Assembly: GCA_045600845.1 (NCBI GenBank)
Contig: JAZRYR010000006.1
Coordinates: forward strand, 1-50,534
Length of the DNA stretch: 50,534 nt
DNA from: RGIG5612 sp045600845
GTDB lineage: Bacteria; Bacillota; Clostridia; Lachnospirales; Lachnospiraceae
Direction: 5' to 3'
Shown: in pieces, positions 50,413-50,534 of the stretch
How the letters are laid out: each line of letters opens with the position of its first letter
Numbering within the stretch: the first letter of the stretch is position 1
Position numbers and translations under genes: made by a program
The notes under the pieces: generated by a model
Told to the model about the DNA's origin: nothing
The model's database searches: none
The model's input: only the letters and a program-made list of their open reading frames with translations

Positions 50413-50534
50413 TTGACAATCGGTAAGACGGGTGATATTATAAGCAAGCTGTCGCGCAAGACAGCGAGCGCACATTGATAATTGAACAGTATAAACCATC
50501 CCTGAAATTTCTTAATAAAATTTCAAAGATGCGA
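50413..50534 (+). promoter_or_regulatory. Strong promoter and leader of a presumed rRNA operon
   Basis: A perfect -35 TTGACA (50413-50418), 17-bp spacer and TATTAT -10 (50436-50441) follow an A/T-rich UP-like tract (50384-50410). Just downstream GCTGTC/GACAGC forms a hairpin, and GATAATTGAACAGTATAAACC-like text resembles the antitermination leader found before 16S rRNA in Clostridia. The 16S gene itself would lie beyond the window edge. Confidence 0.75.

Overview
The window looks like part of the chromosome of an anaerobic, Gram-positive, low-to-moderate GC Clostridia bacterium. The evidence is the strong AGGAGG-type ribosome binding sites, TTGACA/TATAAT promoters, a Rel-type (p)ppGpp enzyme, ClpC, a SipS-like signal peptidase, a tandem glycine riboswitch, DUF1015 and DUF5721-like genes, and a MetF/MetV/RnfC2-type methylenetetrahydrofolate reductase of the kind described in acetogens. 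A Family XIII/Anaerovoracaceae-like or Lachnospiraceae-like host would fit; I cannot fix the genus. Nearly all genes are on the + strand; the exceptions are aroC, a truncated MATE gene and tRNA-Trp.

1-830: no protein gene. A cluster of short palindromic repeats, an intrinsic terminator and a candidate structured RNA of about 300 nt (about 383-681). 832-5702: translationally coupled glpK-tcdA-pepP-dagK. 5703-8922: sipS-HD phosphohydrolase, then a tandem glycine riboswitch controlling a sodium:alanine/glycine symporter. 8943-13745: a short amphipathic-helix protein, then a GntR-clpC-radA run with a palindromic operator at the GntR promoter. 13755-18652: tRNA-Trp (minus strand), a dockerin-bearing GH25 lysozyme, a membrane-anchored beta-sandwich surface protein, and rel. 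18657-24781: metallo-hydrolase, hisS, aspS, aroC (minus), tgt. 24793-31049: yajC, serC-serA-DUF1015, a strongly promoted beta-keto acid cleavage enzyme, a small zinc ribbon and a DUF5721-like gene.

31108-39508 is the accessory part. It holds a 5'-truncated MATE gene, a decayed reading-frame relic, a large SWIM-SNF2 ATPase, a very large sensor-like MscS protein, tRNA-Ser(GGA) whose 3' end plus terminator is duplicated, and a 31-bp tandem repeat with an inverted fourth copy. 39643-46471: a Nif3-like gene followed by a tight set of three serine esterases, a P-loop kinase, a GH13 sucrose-phosphorylase-like enzyme and a metallo-hydrolase, possibly a pathway for acylated glycosides. 46549-50252: a complete transcription unit encoding an RnfC-like subunit with a fused MetV-like domain, a stand-alone MetV and MetF. 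The window ends in what looks like the tandem promoter and leader of an rRNA operon.

Metabolically, the serine, glycine and one-carbon genes (serC/serA, glycine-controlled transporter, MTHFR complex) fit an amino-acid-using or acetogenic anaerobe. The strongest candidates for undescribed biology are the structured RNA at the left end, the esterase/kinase/phosphorylase cluster, the sensor-MscS fusion, the duplicated tRNA-Ser end with its nearby repeats, and the dockerin-lysozyme/surface-protein pair.
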